A stretch of 64,000 nucleotides of DNA from Paracoccus sp. S1E-3. Its GTDB lineage: Bacteria > Pseudomonadota > Alphaproteobacteria > Rhodobacterales > Rhodobacteraceae. Numbering within the stretch: the stretch's first letter is position 1; each line of letters begins with the position of its first letter. Made by a program: the position numbers and the translations under genes. The DNA is taken from positions 248,001 to 312,000 of the forward strand of contig NZ_JACEMU010000004.1 in assembly GCF_013868135.1 (NCBI RefSeq). The letters are read 5' to 3'. The notes below the pieces were generated by a model, which had not been told where the DNA came from, ran no database searches, and worked only from the letters and a program-made list of their open reading frames with translations. Shown piece by piece: positions 44,194 through 58,030 of this stretch.

Positions 44194-45087
44194 ATGAGCA
44201 AGCAAGCTGACCTTCTGTGCATCGGGGCGATGCTGTGGGACGTAATCGGCCGCTGTCCGCGCCCGATGGCCTCGGGTGCGGACATGCCGGGCCGTATCAG
44301 CCATATTCCGGGCGGCGTGGCGCTGAACGTGGCGCTTGCCGTCGCCCGCTGGGGCATGGCGCCCGCGATCCTGTCCGCCGTCGGTCGCGACAGCGAGGGC
44401 GAGGCCCTGATCGCGGCTGTCGCCCGCTGCGGCGTGGTCACCGACTATCTGTGCCGCGATGGCGGCCCCACTGATGTCTATATGGCGATCGAGGACGTGA
44501 ACGGCCTGATCGCCGCCATCGCCGACGCCCATTCGCTGGAAGACGCAGGCGAGCGGGTGCTGGCCCCGATCCGCGATGGCCGTCTCGCCTCGGGCGCGGC
44601 GCCGTGGCCGGGTGTGGCGGTGATCGACGGCAACCTGACCATGGATCAGCTGTCGCGCATCGCGACCGAGCCGGGCCTCGCCCATGCCGATCTGCGCATC
44701 GTTCCCGCCAGCCCCGGCAAGGCCGAGCGGCTGGCGCCGCTGATCGGCGCCGCCCATGGCTGCTTCTATCTGAACCGCTTTGAAGCCGAGATTCTGGCCC
44801 ATCGCGAGCTGCCCGACGCGCTGACCGCCGCGCAGGCGATGCTGGATCTCGGGATGCACCGGGTGCTGGTCACCGATGGGGGCCATCCGGTCGCGGACGG
44901 ACTGGCAGGCGCCGGGGTCATCAGCGTGACCCCGCCCAGGGTGACGATTGCCCGCGTGACCGGCGCAGGCGACAGCTTCCTTGCCGCCCATCTGGCCGCC
45001 GAACGGGCCGGCCTTGACCGTATGCAGGCGCTGACCCGCGCCACCCAAGCCGCTGCTGCCCATGTTTCGGGAAAGGACATGCCATGA
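44194..45087 (+). CDS. psuK: Pseudouridine kinase
   Basis: A 297-aa PfkB-type kinase. N-terminal GGVALNVALAVARWGM and C-terminal VTGAGDSFLAAH (catalytic Asp near residue 258) mark the fold. The neighbour with ATGA overlap is pseudouridine 5'-phosphate glycosidase, which makes pseudouridine kinase the natural assignment: pseudouridine + ATP gives pseudouridine 5'-phosphate. ATG 44194 has aagg 5-9 bases upstream. Confidence 0.88.
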   Translation: MSKQADLLCIGAMLWDVIGRCPRPMASGADMPGRISHIPGGVALNVALAVARWGMAPAILSAVGRDSEGEALIAAVARCGVVTDYLCRDGGPTDVYMAIEDVNGLIAAIADAHSLEDAGERVLAPIRDGRLASGAAPWPGVAVIDGNLTMDQLSRIATEPGLAHADLRIVPASPGKAERLAPLIGAAHGCFYLNRFEAEILAHRELPDALTAAQAMLDLGMHRVLVTDGGHPVADGLAGAGVISVTPPRVTIARVTGAGDSFLAAHLAAERAGLDRMQALTRATQAAAAHVSGKDMP

Positions 45088-46013
45088 AGAACCTGATCGA
45101 TTACGCGCCAGAAGTGGCCGAAGCCCGTGCCAAGGGCACGCCGATCGTCGCGCTGGAATCGACGATCATCACCCACGGCATGCCCTTCCCGCAAAATCTG
45201 GAAATGGCCCGCAGGGTCGAGGCAGAGATCCGCGCCCATGGCGCCGTCCCCGCCACCATCGCGGTGATGGACGGGCGCATCCGGATCGGTCTGGACGACA
45301 CGGCGATGGAACAGCTGGCCCGCATCCCGCAGGCGCAGGTGATGAAGTTGTCGCGTGCCGATCTGGCGGTCTGCGTCGCCACCGGCCGCACCGGCGCCAC
45401 CACGGTCGCGGCCACAATGATCTGCGCCCATCTGGCCGGGATCGGCGTCTTCGCCACCGGCGGCATCGGCGGCGTCCATCGCGGGGCGGAGTTGAGCTTT
45501 GACATCTCTGCCGACCTGAACGAGTTGGCACAGACCCCGGTGACAGTGGTCTGTGCCGGCGCGAAGGCGATCCTTGACCTGCCGAAAACGCTGGAGGTTC
45601 TGGAAACCCTGGGGGTGCCCGTCATCGCTTACGGACAGGACCAGTTGCCGGCCTTCTGGTCGCGCGAATCGGGGCTGAAGGCGCCGCTGCGCATGGACGA
45701 TCCGGCTGGGATTGCCCGCGCCGCCGCGATCCGCGCGGATCTTGGCCTGCCGGGTGGCCAGCTGGTCGCCAACCCGATCCCGCCCGAGGCAGAAATCCCC
45801 CGCGCGGTCATCGGCCCCATCGTCGACAAGGCACTGGCAGACGCGGCCCAGCACCGCATCGCCGCCAAGGCGGTGACGCCCTACCTGCTGCAGCGCATCT
45901 TCGAACTGACCGAGGGCGCCTCGCTCGAGGCGAATATCGCGCTGGTGATGAACAATGCCCGGCTTGGCGCGCAAATCGCCATCGCGGCGGCGACGCTCGG
46001 CAAATCGGTCTGA
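45084..46013 (+). CDS. psuG: Pseudouridine-5'-phosphate glycosidase
   Basis: The 309-aa protein matches PsuG throughout: VALESTIITHGMPFPQN at the start, ATIAVMDGRIRIGLD, KLSRADLAVC with the lysine that opens the sugar, TTVAATMICAHLAGI and FATGGIGGVHRGAE. It splits pseudouridine 5'-phosphate to uracil and ribose 5-phosphate. Two-gene operon with psuK; no dedicated transporter adjacent. Confidence 0.95.
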   Translation: MKNLIDYAPEVAEARAKGTPIVALESTIITHGMPFPQNLEMARRVEAEIRAHGAVPATIAVMDGRIRIGLDDTAMEQLARIPQAQVMKLSRADLAVCVATGRTGATTVAATMICAHLAGIGVFATGGIGGVHRGAELSFDISADLNELAQTPVTVVCAGAKAILDLPKTLEVLETLGVPVIAYGQDQLPAFWSRESGLKAPLRMDDPAGIARAAAIRADLGLPGGQLVANPIPPEAEIPRAVIGPIVDKALADAAQHRIAAKAVTPYLLQRIFELTEGASLEANIALVMNNARLGAQIAIAAATLGKSV

Positions 46014-46110
46014 CCGGGACGACGAAACGCACCCCGCTTGCAAGGCCCCGCACGCGGGGTCTTGACCGGAGCGGCCGCGCCGGGAAAGCATCGCCAGGAA
46101 GGAAAGCGCG

Positions 46111-46827
46111 ATGACCAACGAACTGCCTCCGCTGCGCCCCGCCCATATAACACGTCGGCGGTCCCGCCCGTTTCCGGCGCTGAGGGCGTCGTTCTTCACC
46201 GGCCTGATCGTCATTGCGCCCATCGGCATCACCATCTGGCTGATCTGGGCGCTGACCGGCTGGATGGACAGCTGGGTCCTGCCGCTGATCCCGCCGCGCT
46301 GGCGGCCGGAAAACTATATCGGCATCGATCTGCGCGGCGTGGGCGTGGTGGTGTTTCTGATCTTCACCCTGCTGATCGGCGCCATCGCCCGGATCTGGAT
46401 CGGTCGCGCCCTGATCCGCGCCGCCGAGGCGCTGGTGACGCGGATGCCCTTCGTCGGCGCCATCTATGGCGGGCTGAAGCAGATCGCGGAAACCATCCTC
46501 AGCCAGGGCGACGAGAAATTCGACCGCGCCTGCCTGATCGAATATCCGCGCAAGGGCTTGTGGGGCCTGGGTTTCGTTGCGGGACCTGCAAAAGGGGAAC
46601 TCGCCGCGCTCGCGGCCGAGAACGGCCATGGCAATTATCTGGCGGTGTTCCTGCCGACGACGCCCAATCCGACTTCCGGCTTCCTGCTGTTCGTGCCGGA
46701 AGCGGAGGTTCACATCCTCGACATGGGGGTCGAGGATGCGGCCAAGCTGGTGATCTCGGGCGGCCTGGTCTATCCGCCCGAGGAGGCCCGCGGAAACAAT
46801 GCCGAGAAATCCACCGAGTCGCGGTGA
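46111..46827 (+). CDS. DUF502-family membrane protein
   Basis: A 238-aa inner-membrane protein with two hydrophobic segments (about residues 28-52 and 72-96) and the DUF502 pattern: RASFFTGLIVIAPIGITIW, FVGAIYGGLKQIAETIL and a C-terminal PNPTSGFLLFVPE strand with VISGGLVYP. Function unknown. Its last 58 bases overlap the convergent patatin gene. Confidence 0.88.
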   Translation: MTNELPPLRPAHITRRRSRPFPALRASFFTGLIVIAPIGITIWLIWALTGWMDSWVLPLIPPRWRPENYIGIDLRGVGVVVFLIFTLLIGAIARIWIGRALIRAAEALVTRMPFVGAIYGGLKQIAETILSQGDEKFDRACLIEYPRKGLWGLGFVAGPAKGELAALAAENGHGNYLAVFLPTTPNPTSGFLLFVPEAEVHILDMGVEDAAKLVISGGLVYPPEEARGNNAEKSTESR

Positions 46828-47837
46828 TTGAGGTCGTCGGCGTGTTGGTCGAGGAAGGCGTCGGCGGCCGCGCGCCCGGCGTTGAACATCCGTTCCAGCA
46901 GCCCCGGATCGGGCAGTATCTTGGTGCGCGCGCTCAGATCGTTCATCAGCGTGTCGTCCAGAATCATGTGCAACAGCACGTTCTTCATCACCTTACCCTG
47001 CAGGCGCCCTTCGTCATGCAGCCGCTTGACGAAATTGATCGCCCTCAGTTCCGACAGCAGCGCGGTGTTGAAGCTGACCTCGTTCACCCGATCGGCAATG
47101 GCGGTCGGGGTTTTCGGCAGCGCCTCGCGCCGCCAGGGGTTGATGTTCACCAGCACGATGTCGCGCGGCAACCCCTCGGCATAAAGCGGCCAGAGCGCGG
47201 GGTTGCCGGAATAACCACCGTCCCAATAGGCCTCCAGATGGCCGGTCGCGGGGTCGTGGATCTCGACCGCGCGGTAGATCGTCGGCAGACAGGCCGAGGC
47301 GAGAACCGCATCCACCGTGACCTCGGCATCGGCGAAAACACGGGGCTGGCCGGTGCGCACATTTGTTGCATTCACGAAGATCCGGGTCGAGCTTTCCGCG
47401 CCTAGATCAGGATAAGGCAGCGTTTTCAGGATCGTCCGCAAGGGGTTTGTGTAAAAGGGGCCGTAGTCGTAGGGGCTGAACAGCCGGGTCATGTTGTCGA
47501 GCCAGACGAAGGGCGAAAACGCTTCGGTCCAGCGGGCCAGGCCGCGCGGCATCGGGAAGAAGGAATGCCACCAGCGCAGCAGCCGCGAATCGCTGACCTC
47601 GCCCACCTCGGCCCAGATATGTGCCAGGTTCTCGCGCGCCGCCTGCCGGCCCTGCCGCCCCTTCGCCGCCGCCAGCCCCGCCTGCAGCGCGGCCCCGTTC
47701 AATGCCCCGGCCGAGGTGCCGCTGATCGCCGCGATCTCCAGCCAGTCTTCGTCCAGAAGTCGGTCCAGCACGCCCCAAGTGAAGGCGCCATGCGCCCCGC
47801 CGCCCTGAAGAGCAAGGTTGATCCTGCGCCGATCCAT
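46770..47837 (-). CDS. Patatin-like phospholipase
   Basis: A 355-aa protein with the patatin Ser-Asp dyad: oxyanion loop GGGAHGAF at 12-19, nucleophile Ser42 in GTSAG and Asp in DGGYSGNP. The length matches the RssA-like bacterial patatins. It should hydrolyse acyl esters of lipids, acting in the cytosol or at the inner membrane. Start at 47837 precedes the first strand; the open frame is 15 codons longer. It overlaps the DUF502 gene tail-to-tail. Confidence 0.9.
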   Translation of the reverse strand: MDRRRINLALQGGGAHGAFTWGVLDRLLDEDWLEIAAISGTSAGALNGAALQAGLAAAKGRQGRQAARENLAHIWAEVGEVSDSRLLRWWHSFFPMPRGLARWTEAFSPFVWLDNMTRLFSPYDYGPFYTNPLRTILKTLPYPDLGAESSTRIFVNATNVRTGQPRVFADAEVTVDAVLASACLPTIYRAVEIHDPATGHLEAYWDGGYSGNPALWPLYAEGLPRDIVLVNINPWRREALPKTPTAIADRVNEVSFNTALLSELRAINFVKRLHDEGRLQGKVMKNVLLHMILDDTLMNDLSARTKILPDPGLLERMFNAGRAAADAFLDQHADDLNHRDSVDFSALFPRASSGG

Positions 47838-47903
47838 ATCTGTACCCCGCCTTCTTGTTGGCGGATTCTTACGCCGATTCAACTATTCGCTGCAACGCCG
47901 CAT

Positions 47904-47941
47904 AAAAAAGCGGGTGATGGGCAGAAAGCCACATCACCCGC
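47904..47941 (-). terminator. Rho-independent terminator after small membrane-protein gene
   Basis: On the minus strand gcgggtgatg and catcacccgc form a perfect 10-bp stem around a 12-base loop, followed by six T. It lies 42 bases beyond the stop of the 45-aa gene and 67 bases before the patatin start. Confidence 0.85.
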
Positions 47942-47982
47942 AAGGAACTGATCCGAGGGTCGGGAGACGAACGCGGAACAGG

Positions 47983-48120
47983 TCAGGCAGACAGGATCGC
48001 AGGCAACCACAGCACCGCTGCCATGGTGACCGAAAGCGCGAGAACGCCAGCCGCATCGGCCAGCAATTCGCCGATCGAGGCGCTTTCACCGGCGAGAACG
48101 GATTTCACAGCTTGGCTCAT
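47983..48120 (-). CDS. 45-aa single-helix membrane protein
   Basis: The product begins MSQAVKSVLAGESASIGE and has one hydrophobic helix (about residues 22-43: AAGVLALSVTMAAVLWLPAI). Support for translation: aagggaga 6 bases before the ATG, stop followed by a strong terminator, and a clean membrane profile. I do not recognise a named family. It sits alone between the patatin and recG genes. Confidence 0.65.
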   Translation of the reverse strand: MSQAVKSVLAGESASIGELLADAAGVLALSVTMAAVLWLPAILSA

Positions 48121-48193
48121 GACAATCTCCCTTGCGAGTTGCCTTTTTGTTCTCACATTCATGCGAGTCGCGCAAGAACTTTTTAAGAACATC

Positions 48194-52677
<4,484 letters not shown>

Positions 52678-52779
52678 CTAGGGTGATAAACCGGGAGCGG
52701 CGACGAAGCCAGACATGTCGGCCCGAGAGGCGCCCGGCGCGATGTCGGCCGCCGCGGCCTGGGCCTGATCGGTGCGGGA

Positions 52780-53490
52780 TCAGGCGCCGATTGCCAGCCG
52801 CTCGCTATCGGCATGGTGCGGGTCGCGCAGCACATAGCCGCGGCCCCAGACCGTCTCGATATGGTTTTGGCCCTCCATGGCCTCGGACAGCTTTTTGCGC
52901 AGCTTGCAGATGAACACGTCGATGATCTTCAGTTCCGGCTCATCCATGCCGCCATAGAGATGATTCAGGAACATCTCCTTGGTCAGGGTCGTGCCCTTGC
53001 GCAGGCTGAGCAGTTCGAGGATCTGGTATTCCTTGCCGGTCAGGTTCACCGGCTTGCCATGCACTTCGACCGAGCGGGCGTCGAGGTTGACCACCAGATC
53101 GCCGGTGCGGATCACCGAATGGCTGTGTCCCTTCGAACGGCGGATGATGGCGGCAATGCGCGCCACCAGTTCCTCGCGATGGAAGGGCTTGGTCATGTAA
53201 TCGTCCGCGCCGAAGCCGAAACCGCGCAGCTTGCTTTCGGTATCGTCCGAACCGGTCAGGATCAGGATCGGCGTATTCACCCGCGACATGCGGATCTGGC
53301 GCAGAACCTCCATCCCGTGCATGTCGGGCAGATCCAGATCCAGCAGGATCAGGTCGTAATCATAGAGCTTGGCGAGATCGATCCCTTCCTCGCCCATATC
53401 GGTGAGAAAGACGTTGTAATTCGCATGCGTCAGCATCATTTCGATGCTGCGCGCGGTGGTCGGATCATCCTCAACCAGAAGGATACGCAT
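52780..53490 (-). CDS. ctrA: Cell-cycle response regulator CtrA
   Basis: A 236-aa OmpR-type regulator. The receiver has Asp51 in [16 protein letters not shown] and the switch lysine in [12 protein letters not shown]. The winged-helix domain ends with [15 protein letters not shown] and VWGRGYVL, all nearly standard for alphaproteobacterial CtrA. CtrA~P activates motility and, in Rhodobacterales, gene-transfer-agent genes. A CtrA-type box lies 54 bases before the start. Next to it is sciP. Confidence 0.95.
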   Translation of the reverse strand: MRILLVEDDPTTARSIEMMLTHANYNVFLTDMGEEGIDLAKLYDYDLILLDLDLPDMHGMEVLRQIRMSRVNTPILILTGSDDTESKLRGFGFGADDYMTKPFHREELVARIAAIIRRSKGHSHSVIRTGDLVVNLDARSVEVHGKPVNLTGKEYQILELLSLRKGTTLTKEMFLNHLYGGMDEPELKIIDVFICKLRKKLSEAMEGQNHIETVWGRGYVLRDPHHADSERLAIGA

Positions 53491-53543
53491 GGCTCGGTCC
53501 CCGTTTCGAATCGATGTCTGAAGTTCACATTCACGGCAAATGG

Positions 53544-53558
53544 TTAAGATCGGGTTAC
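53544..53558 (-). promoter_or_regulatory. CtrA-box-like site upstream of ctrA
   Basis: ttaa-N7-ttac matches the CtrA consensus TTAA-N7-TTAA in 7 of 8 fixed bases. It lies 54 bases before the ctrA start, a suitable place for autoregulation. A weaker ttaa-N7-tgaa is at 53901-53915 upstream of sciP. Confidence 0.5.
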
Positions 53559-53586
53559 TGAACGCGATTTCATGGCGTATATCAAC

Positions 53587-53862
53587 TTATGGTTGTCTGT
53601 ATTGCTGCAAGGTGGTCACCCGCAATGCGCGGACGCCATGGTCGCGAATGGCCGTGCACCAGCTGTCGAATTCCTCCTCCGACAACCCATAGCGGGTGAT
53701 GGCTTCGTCGCGCCCGATCAGCCCATGGGCCACGGCCTTTACAACGACGGCCTTTCGGCTGGCCACCCACCGCGTCGCGGCAGGCGGCAGGTCAGCCAGG
53801 GACAGCACCGTGCCGTCCGGCAGATGGACCGCGCGCGGGCCAGTAGTTCTTCGCAGATACAT
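53587..53862 (-). CDS. sciP: SciP-like CtrA inhibitor (DUF1153)
   Basis: A 91-aa protein of the DUF1153 family, to which Caulobacter SciP belongs. Visible conserved segments are [35 protein letters not shown] and the HTH-like [19 protein letters not shown]. SciP binds CtrA and blocks CtrA-dependent transcription. Start at 53862 is fixed by a near-perfect aaggaggtg five bases upstream; ATG at 53877 lacks one. It lies directly upstream of ctrA. Confidence 0.9.
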   Translation of the reverse strand: MYLRRTTGPRAVHLPDGTVLSLADLPPAATRWVASRKAVVVKAVAHGLIGRDEAITRYGLSEEEFDSWCTAIRDHGVRALRVTTLQQYRQP

Positions 53863-53923
53863 CGGCACCTCCTTCATGCCACCTGCCTAGACCAGACTGT
53901 TTAAGACTGCGTGAAGCCGCCCC

Positions 53924-53951
53924 TTGTGAAAACGCGGATAATTCCTATAAT
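53924..53951 (+). promoter_or_regulatory. Sigma-70-type promoter of mnmA
   Basis: tataat (53946-53951) is a perfect -10 hexamer; ttgtga (53924-53929) is a fair -35, 16 bases before it. The mnmA GTG start is 45 bases downstream. Confidence 0.65.
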
Positions 53952-53996
53952 TTTCACGAGATCGGAGCCCGAAGCGGCAGCCCGAAAGGATATTCC

Positions 53997-55154
53997 GTGA
54001 CAGTCACGACCAAAATCGCCCCGGAAACGGGTTTGAATTCATTGGGTTTTGCCAAACCGCCGGCGGAGACGCGGGTGGTTGTGGCCATGTCGGGCGGCGT
54101 CGACAGTTCGGTCGTGGCCGCCTATCTGGCCGAGCAGGGCTATGACGTCATCGGCGTGACCTTGCAGCTTTACGACCATGGCGCGGCGCTGGCAAAAAAG
54201 GGCGCCTGCTGCGCGGGTCAGGACATTCACGATGCGCGCCGGGTCGCCGAACGCATCGGATTCCCGCATTATGTCCTTGATTATGAGAATAAATTCAAGG
54301 AATCGGTGATTGATGAATTCGCCGATGCCTATCTGGCCGGCGCCACGCCAGTGCCCTGCATCCGCTGCAATGAGCGGGTGAAGTTCCGCGACCTGCTGGA
54401 AACCGCCCGCGACCTCGATGCCGATTGCATGGCGACGGGCCACTATATCCAGCGCAAGATGGGCGCGAACGGTGCCGAGCTGCACATGGCCAGTGACCCC
54501 AATCGCGACCAGAGCTATTTCCTGTTCTCGACCACGCAGGAGCAGCTGGATTTCCTGCGCTTCCCGCTGGGCCATCTGGCCAGCAAGGCCGAGACGCGGG
54601 CGATGGCCGCGCGTTACGGGCTGTCGGTGGCGGACAAACCAGACAGTCAGGACATCTGCTTCGTGCCCAATGGAAATTACGCCGCAGTCATCGAAAAACT
54701 GCGCCCCGGCGCCGCGGATCCGGGCGAGATCGTGGACATGGATGGCAATGTTCTGGGCACCCATAATGGCGTCATCCACTATACCATCGGCCAGCGGCGC
54801 GGGCTGGGCATCGGGGGCCTCGGCGATCCCCTTTACGTGGTCAAGCTGGACCCGGAAGCGCGCCGCGTCATTGTCGGCCCGCGCGAGGCGCTGTCGACGC
54901 GGACCGTCCCGGTGGGCGAGGTGAACTGGATCGGCGATGAAAACTTCGACGGCATGGCACCGCGCGAAATTCTGGTCCGCATCCGCTCGACCCGGCCGCC
55001 GCGCTCCGCGATCCTGCGCCCGACCGGCCCGCGCAGCGCCGAGGTCGATCTGATGGACCCCGAAGAAGGGGTCAGCCCCGGTCAGGCCTGCGTCTTCTAC
55101 GACACCGGAAGCACCCGCGTGCTGGGCGGCGGCTGGATTCAGCCCCGCCGCTGA
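53997..55154 (+). CDS. mnmA: tRNA-specific 2-thiouridylase MnmA
   Basis: A 385-aa enzyme with the PP-loop MSGGVDSSV at about residues 31-39, and the two catalytic cysteines in [12 protein letters not shown] and [10 protein letters not shown]. It adds sulfur to U34 of tRNA wobble positions (Lys, Glu, Gln). The GTG start is supported by gaaagga 7 bases upstream; the extra N-terminal ~25 residues are common in alphaproteobacteria. Divergent from sciP. Confidence 0.95.
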   Translation: MTVTTKIAPETGLNSLGFAKPPAETRVVVAMSGGVDSSVVAAYLAEQGYDVIGVTLQLYDHGAALAKKGACCAGQDIHDARRVAERIGFPHYVLDYENKFKESVIDEFADAYLAGATPVPCIRCNERVKFRDLLETARDLDADCMATGHYIQRKMGANGAELHMASDPNRDQSYFLFSTTQEQLDFLRFPLGHLASKAETRAMAARYGLSVADKPDSQDICFVPNGNYAAVIEKLRPGAADPGEIVDMDGNVLGTHNGVIHYTIGQRRGLGIGGLGDPLYVVKLDPEARRVIVGPREALSTRTVPVGEVNWIGDENFDGMAPREILVRIRSTRPPRSAILRPTGPRSAEVDLMDPEEGVSPGQACVFYDTGSTRVLGGGWIQPRR

Positions 55155-55243
55155 GGCCTCTGCCGACGATCGGCCCGTCAGCCGCGCAGTCGACTTCGCG
55201 CGTCTGTTTACTTATATATATCCGGTGTGTTGCGTGAAATAAT

Positions 55244-56410
55244 TCAGGCGCGGGCCTGTTTCCTTCGCGCCAGAAAATCCAGCACCGATTTTGCCGCCCG
55301 CAGGCCGGGGGGTGCCCCGCCCTCGCCCAGCCGCTTCATGGTCAGCGCCATCGCCTCCGCTTGGGCTGCGCGCTTTTCTGGCTGTTCCAGCAGGTCCAGA
55401 AGCCCCCCCGCGATCGCATCGGCGCGGCAATTGCCGCCCAGAAATTCAGGGATCGCGCGGGTATCGCTGACCAGATTGACCAGCGTGACGGTATCGGTCT
55501 TCAGCAACATTCCGATGATCCAGCGCGACAGCGGCGCCATGTCATAGGCGATGACCATCGGCACCGCATTGGCGGCGAGTTCCAGACTGACCGTGCCCGA
55601 GGCCGCCAGCGCCAGATTGGCAGCCTGGAAGGCAGCGCGCTTGCCCGCGGCTTCCTCGACCACGATGGGCGCGGTGGGCCAGCGGCGGGTCATTTCCCGC
55701 ACCAGTCGCGAGACGCCTGGCACGGTAGGGATCACCACCCGCAATTCGGGGATACGGTCGCGGACGCGAATCAGCGCCTCGTCGAAACGGGGTCCGAGGC
55801 GCGAGACCTCGCCCCGGCGCGAGCCGGGCAGGCACAGCACCAGCGGGGCGTCGGGGGCGATGTCATGGGCGGCACGGAAGGCCGCCGCCTCGGCCTTGGT
55901 GGCGCGCTCCTCGGCCACGACGGGATGGCCGACGAAATCGCAACTCATTCCGGCGGCCTCCATATAGGGTGGCTCGAAGGGCAACAGCGCGAGGACGTGA
56001 TCGACCACTTTCGCCATTTTCGCCGCCCGGCCCGGACGCCAGGCCCAGACCGAGGGCGCGACGTAATGGACGACCGGGCCGTCATAGCCGAGTTCCTTCG
56101 CCGCCCGTGCCACCCGCAGGCAGAAATCGGGGCTGTCGATGGTGATCAGCGCATCCGGCCGCGCTTCGGCCACGGCAGCGGCGGTCTCGGCGATGCGGCG
56201 CTTGAGATGGCGATATTTGGGCAGCACCTCGGCGATGCCCATGACCGACAGTTCCTCCATCGGGAAGCGGCTTTCGAGACCCTGCGCCGCCATCTCTGCG
56301 CCGCCGATGCCGGCGAAGCCGATGCCTGGTTGCAATGCCTTGAGGCCGGCCATCAACGCCCCGCCCAGCTTGTCGCCCGACGGCTCGCCCGCGATCAGGA
56401 AGACATGCAT
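55244..56410 (-). CDS. lpxB: Lipid-A-disaccharide synthase LpxB
   Basis: A 388-aa GT19 glycosyltransferase: MHVFLIAGEPSGDKLGGAL at the N-terminus, SVMGIAEVLPK, APSVWAWRPGRAAKM, LPGSRRGEV and ASGTVSLELA. It condenses UDP-2,3-diacylglucosamine with lipid X at the inner membrane. Start 56410 fits the family; the frame is open upstream. It is the last gene of the lipid A operon, 46 bases after lpxI. Confidence 0.95.
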   Translation of the reverse strand: MHVFLIAGEPSGDKLGGALMAGLKALQPGIGFAGIGGAEMAAQGLESRFPMEELSVMGIAEVLPKYRHLKRRIAETAAAVAEARPDALITIDSPDFCLRVARAAKELGYDGPVVHYVAPSVWAWRPGRAAKMAKVVDHVLALLPFEPPYMEAAGMSCDFVGHPVVAEERATKAEAAAFRAAHDIAPDAPLVLCLPGSRRGEVSRLGPRFDEALIRVRDRIPELRVVIPTVPGVSRLVREMTRRWPTAPIVVEEAAGKRAAFQAANLALAASGTVSLELAANAVPMVIAYDMAPLSRWIIGMLLKTDTVTLVNLVSDTRAIPEFLGGNCRADAIAGGLLDLLEQPEKRAAQAEAMALTMKRLGEGGAPPGLRAAKSVLDFLARRKQARA

Positions 56411-56456
56411 CCTGTTCCTCCCTTGCTGCAACCGGCCGCCGCAGAGCGACCGCCGT

Positions 56457-57251
56457 TCAGCGCGCCCAAAGGAAAACACCCGCAGCGCGGGCGCGTTCCA
56501 CCGCCTCCTCGCGTTCCAGCAGAATGACGCCGCCGGCCTGCCAGGCAATGCCCGCAAGTCCGGCCCGCGCCACCTGATCGACCGTTCCGGGGCCGATGGC
56601 CGGCAGGTCGATGCGACGGTCCTGCCCAGGCTTCGGGGCCTTCCAGAATACCCCGCGCGGGCCGTTCGGGCGCGGCCGCATGTCGCGATGGGCAGCGACG
56701 AAATCCAGCATGGCGCCGGTGCCGGGCAGCGTTTCCACCGCCAGACACAGTCCCTGCGCCACCACCGCGCCCTGCCCCAGATCGAGCGCCCCCAGCCCTT
56801 CGACGATCTTCGCCGCGCGGTCGGCATCGGCGATGTCGGCGGCGGTGGGTTCGCCCACAAGGATGCCCTCGCCGGGAACCAGATCCGGGGCGATCTCCTC
56901 GGTGCCGGCGACGGTGAAGCCGGCCTCCTCGAACAGGGCGATCACCTCGCGCAGGGCGGCGTCATCGCCCGATTGCATGGCGGTCAGGATGCGCGGCACC
57001 AGACTGGCGGTGCGCGGATCGAAGGCCTCGGGGTCAAGGCGCGGACGGCGGACGGCCCCGGCGAAGGTCACGCGATCGACGCCCTGCGCGGCCAGCCAGT
57101 CGAAAAAGGGCACCAGCCGTTCCAGCCGGAAGCTTTCATGCGGCATCGGCGGCGAGAACCCGTCGAGCGCGGCCACGACAGGCCGGTCCAGCCGGGCGGC
57201 GATGGCGGGAGCGAGTGCCCCCTGACCGGCGATGATGGCGGTGCGGCTCAT
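56457..57251 (-). CDS. lpxI: UDP-2,3-diacylglucosamine pyrophosphatase LpxI
   Basis: A 264-aa protein of the LpxI (DUF1009) family. Markers are AIIAGQGALAPAIA, GAVRRPRLDPEAFDPRT, GDDAALREVIALFEEAGF, and the C-terminal DLPAIGPGTVDQVARAGLAG. It hydrolyses UDP-2,3-diacylglucosamine to lipid X and replaces LpxH in alphaproteobacteria. It overlaps lpxA by 4 bases and lies between lpxA and lpxB. Confidence 0.93.
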   Translation of the reverse strand: MSRTAIIAGQGALAPAIAARLDRPVVAALDGFSPPMPHESFRLERLVPFFDWLAAQGVDRVTFAGAVRRPRLDPEAFDPRTASLVPRILTAMQSGDDAALREVIALFEEAGFTVAGTEEIAPDLVPGEGILVGEPTAADIADADRAAKIVEGLGALDLGQGAVVAQGLCLAVETLPGTGAMLDFVAAHRDMRPRPNGPRGVFWKAPKPGQDRRIDLPAIGPGTVDQVARAGLAGIAWQAGGVILLEREEAVERARAAGVFLWAR

Positions 57252-58030
57252 GCGGGTTTCAGGAAGCTGCGCTCGGATGGCCCGAGGATGAATTCCAGCA
57301 CCTCGCCCACCATTTCCCCCCGGTCCATGGTGGAAAGTTCGCGCGCCGTGTCGCGGAACGCGCCGTCATGCAGCCGGGCCAGAACCTCGCGCAGTTCGGC
57401 GATCTCGGCACGGCTGGCGCCGCGGCGTTTGAGGCCGACCAGATTCAGCCCGTCCAGATGGGCGCGCGGCCCCTGCACCAGCCCGTGCGGGATCACATCG
57501 GCGGTGACCATGGACAGCGCCCCGATCATCGCGCCGCGTCCGATGCGCACGAATTGGTGGATGCCCGACAATCCGCCCACGATCACATCGTCTTCCAGCA
57601 CGCAATGCCCGGCCACCGCGACCGAGTTCACCAGGACGACCCGGTCGCCGATCTGGCAATCATGCGCGACATGGCAATTCGCCATGAACAGCCCGTCATC
57701 GCCGATGCGCGTCACCCCGCCGCCGCCCTCGGTGCCGGGATTCATCGTCACATATTCGCGGATGCGGTTGCGGGCGCCGATTTCCAGCCGGGTATGCTCG
57801 CCCTTGAATTTCAGGTCCTGCGGATCCTGCCCGATCGAAGCGAAGGGAAAGATCACCGTGCCCTCACTGATCGAGGTATCGCCGCCGATCACCACATGGG
57901 ATTTCAGCTCGACCCCGGTCCCCAGCCGCACCTGCGGGCCGATCACGCAGAAGGGGCCGATGCGGACATCGGGCCCGATTTCCGCCCCCGGCGCGATGAT
58001 GGCCGAGGAGTGGATCGCCGGATCAGCCAT
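57248..58030 (-). CDS. lpxA: UDP-N-acetylglucosamine acyltransferase LpxA
   Basis: A 260-aa left-handed beta-helix protein with hexapeptide repeats in the first ~190 residues (for example [19 protein letters not shown]) and a helical C-terminus. The catalytic His is in [15 protein letters not shown]. It performs the first step of lipid A biosynthesis, O-acylation of UDP-GlcNAc from acyl-ACP. It overlaps fabZ by 8 bases and lpxI by 4. Confidence 0.95.
   Translation of the reverse strand: MADPAIHSSAIIAPGAEIGPDVRIGPFCVIGPQVRLGTGVELKSHVVIGGDTSISEGTVIFPFASIGQDPQDLKFKGEHTRLEIGARNRIREYVTMNPGTEGGGGVTRIGDDGLFMANCHVAHDCQIGDRVVLVNSVAVAGHCVLEDDVIVGGLSGIHQFVRIGRGAMIGALSMVTADVIPHGLVQGPRAHLDGLNLVGLKRRGASRAEIAELREVLARLHDGAFRDTARELSTMDRGEMVGEVLEFILGPSERSFLKPA

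Noticed and set aside
46031..46060. Inverted repeat accccgc / gcggggt after psuG as a terminator
   Set aside because: No T-run, a long imperfect loop, and alternative pairings; evidence too weak for a feature.
52763..52785. Hairpin gcctgatc / gatcaggc at the ctrA stop
   Set aside because: It includes the stop codon and has no U-tract; it may only be chance.
55206..55222. AT-rich tatatata stretch between mnmA and lpxB
   Set aside because: Lies between convergent gene ends; no promoter geometry or downstream gene.
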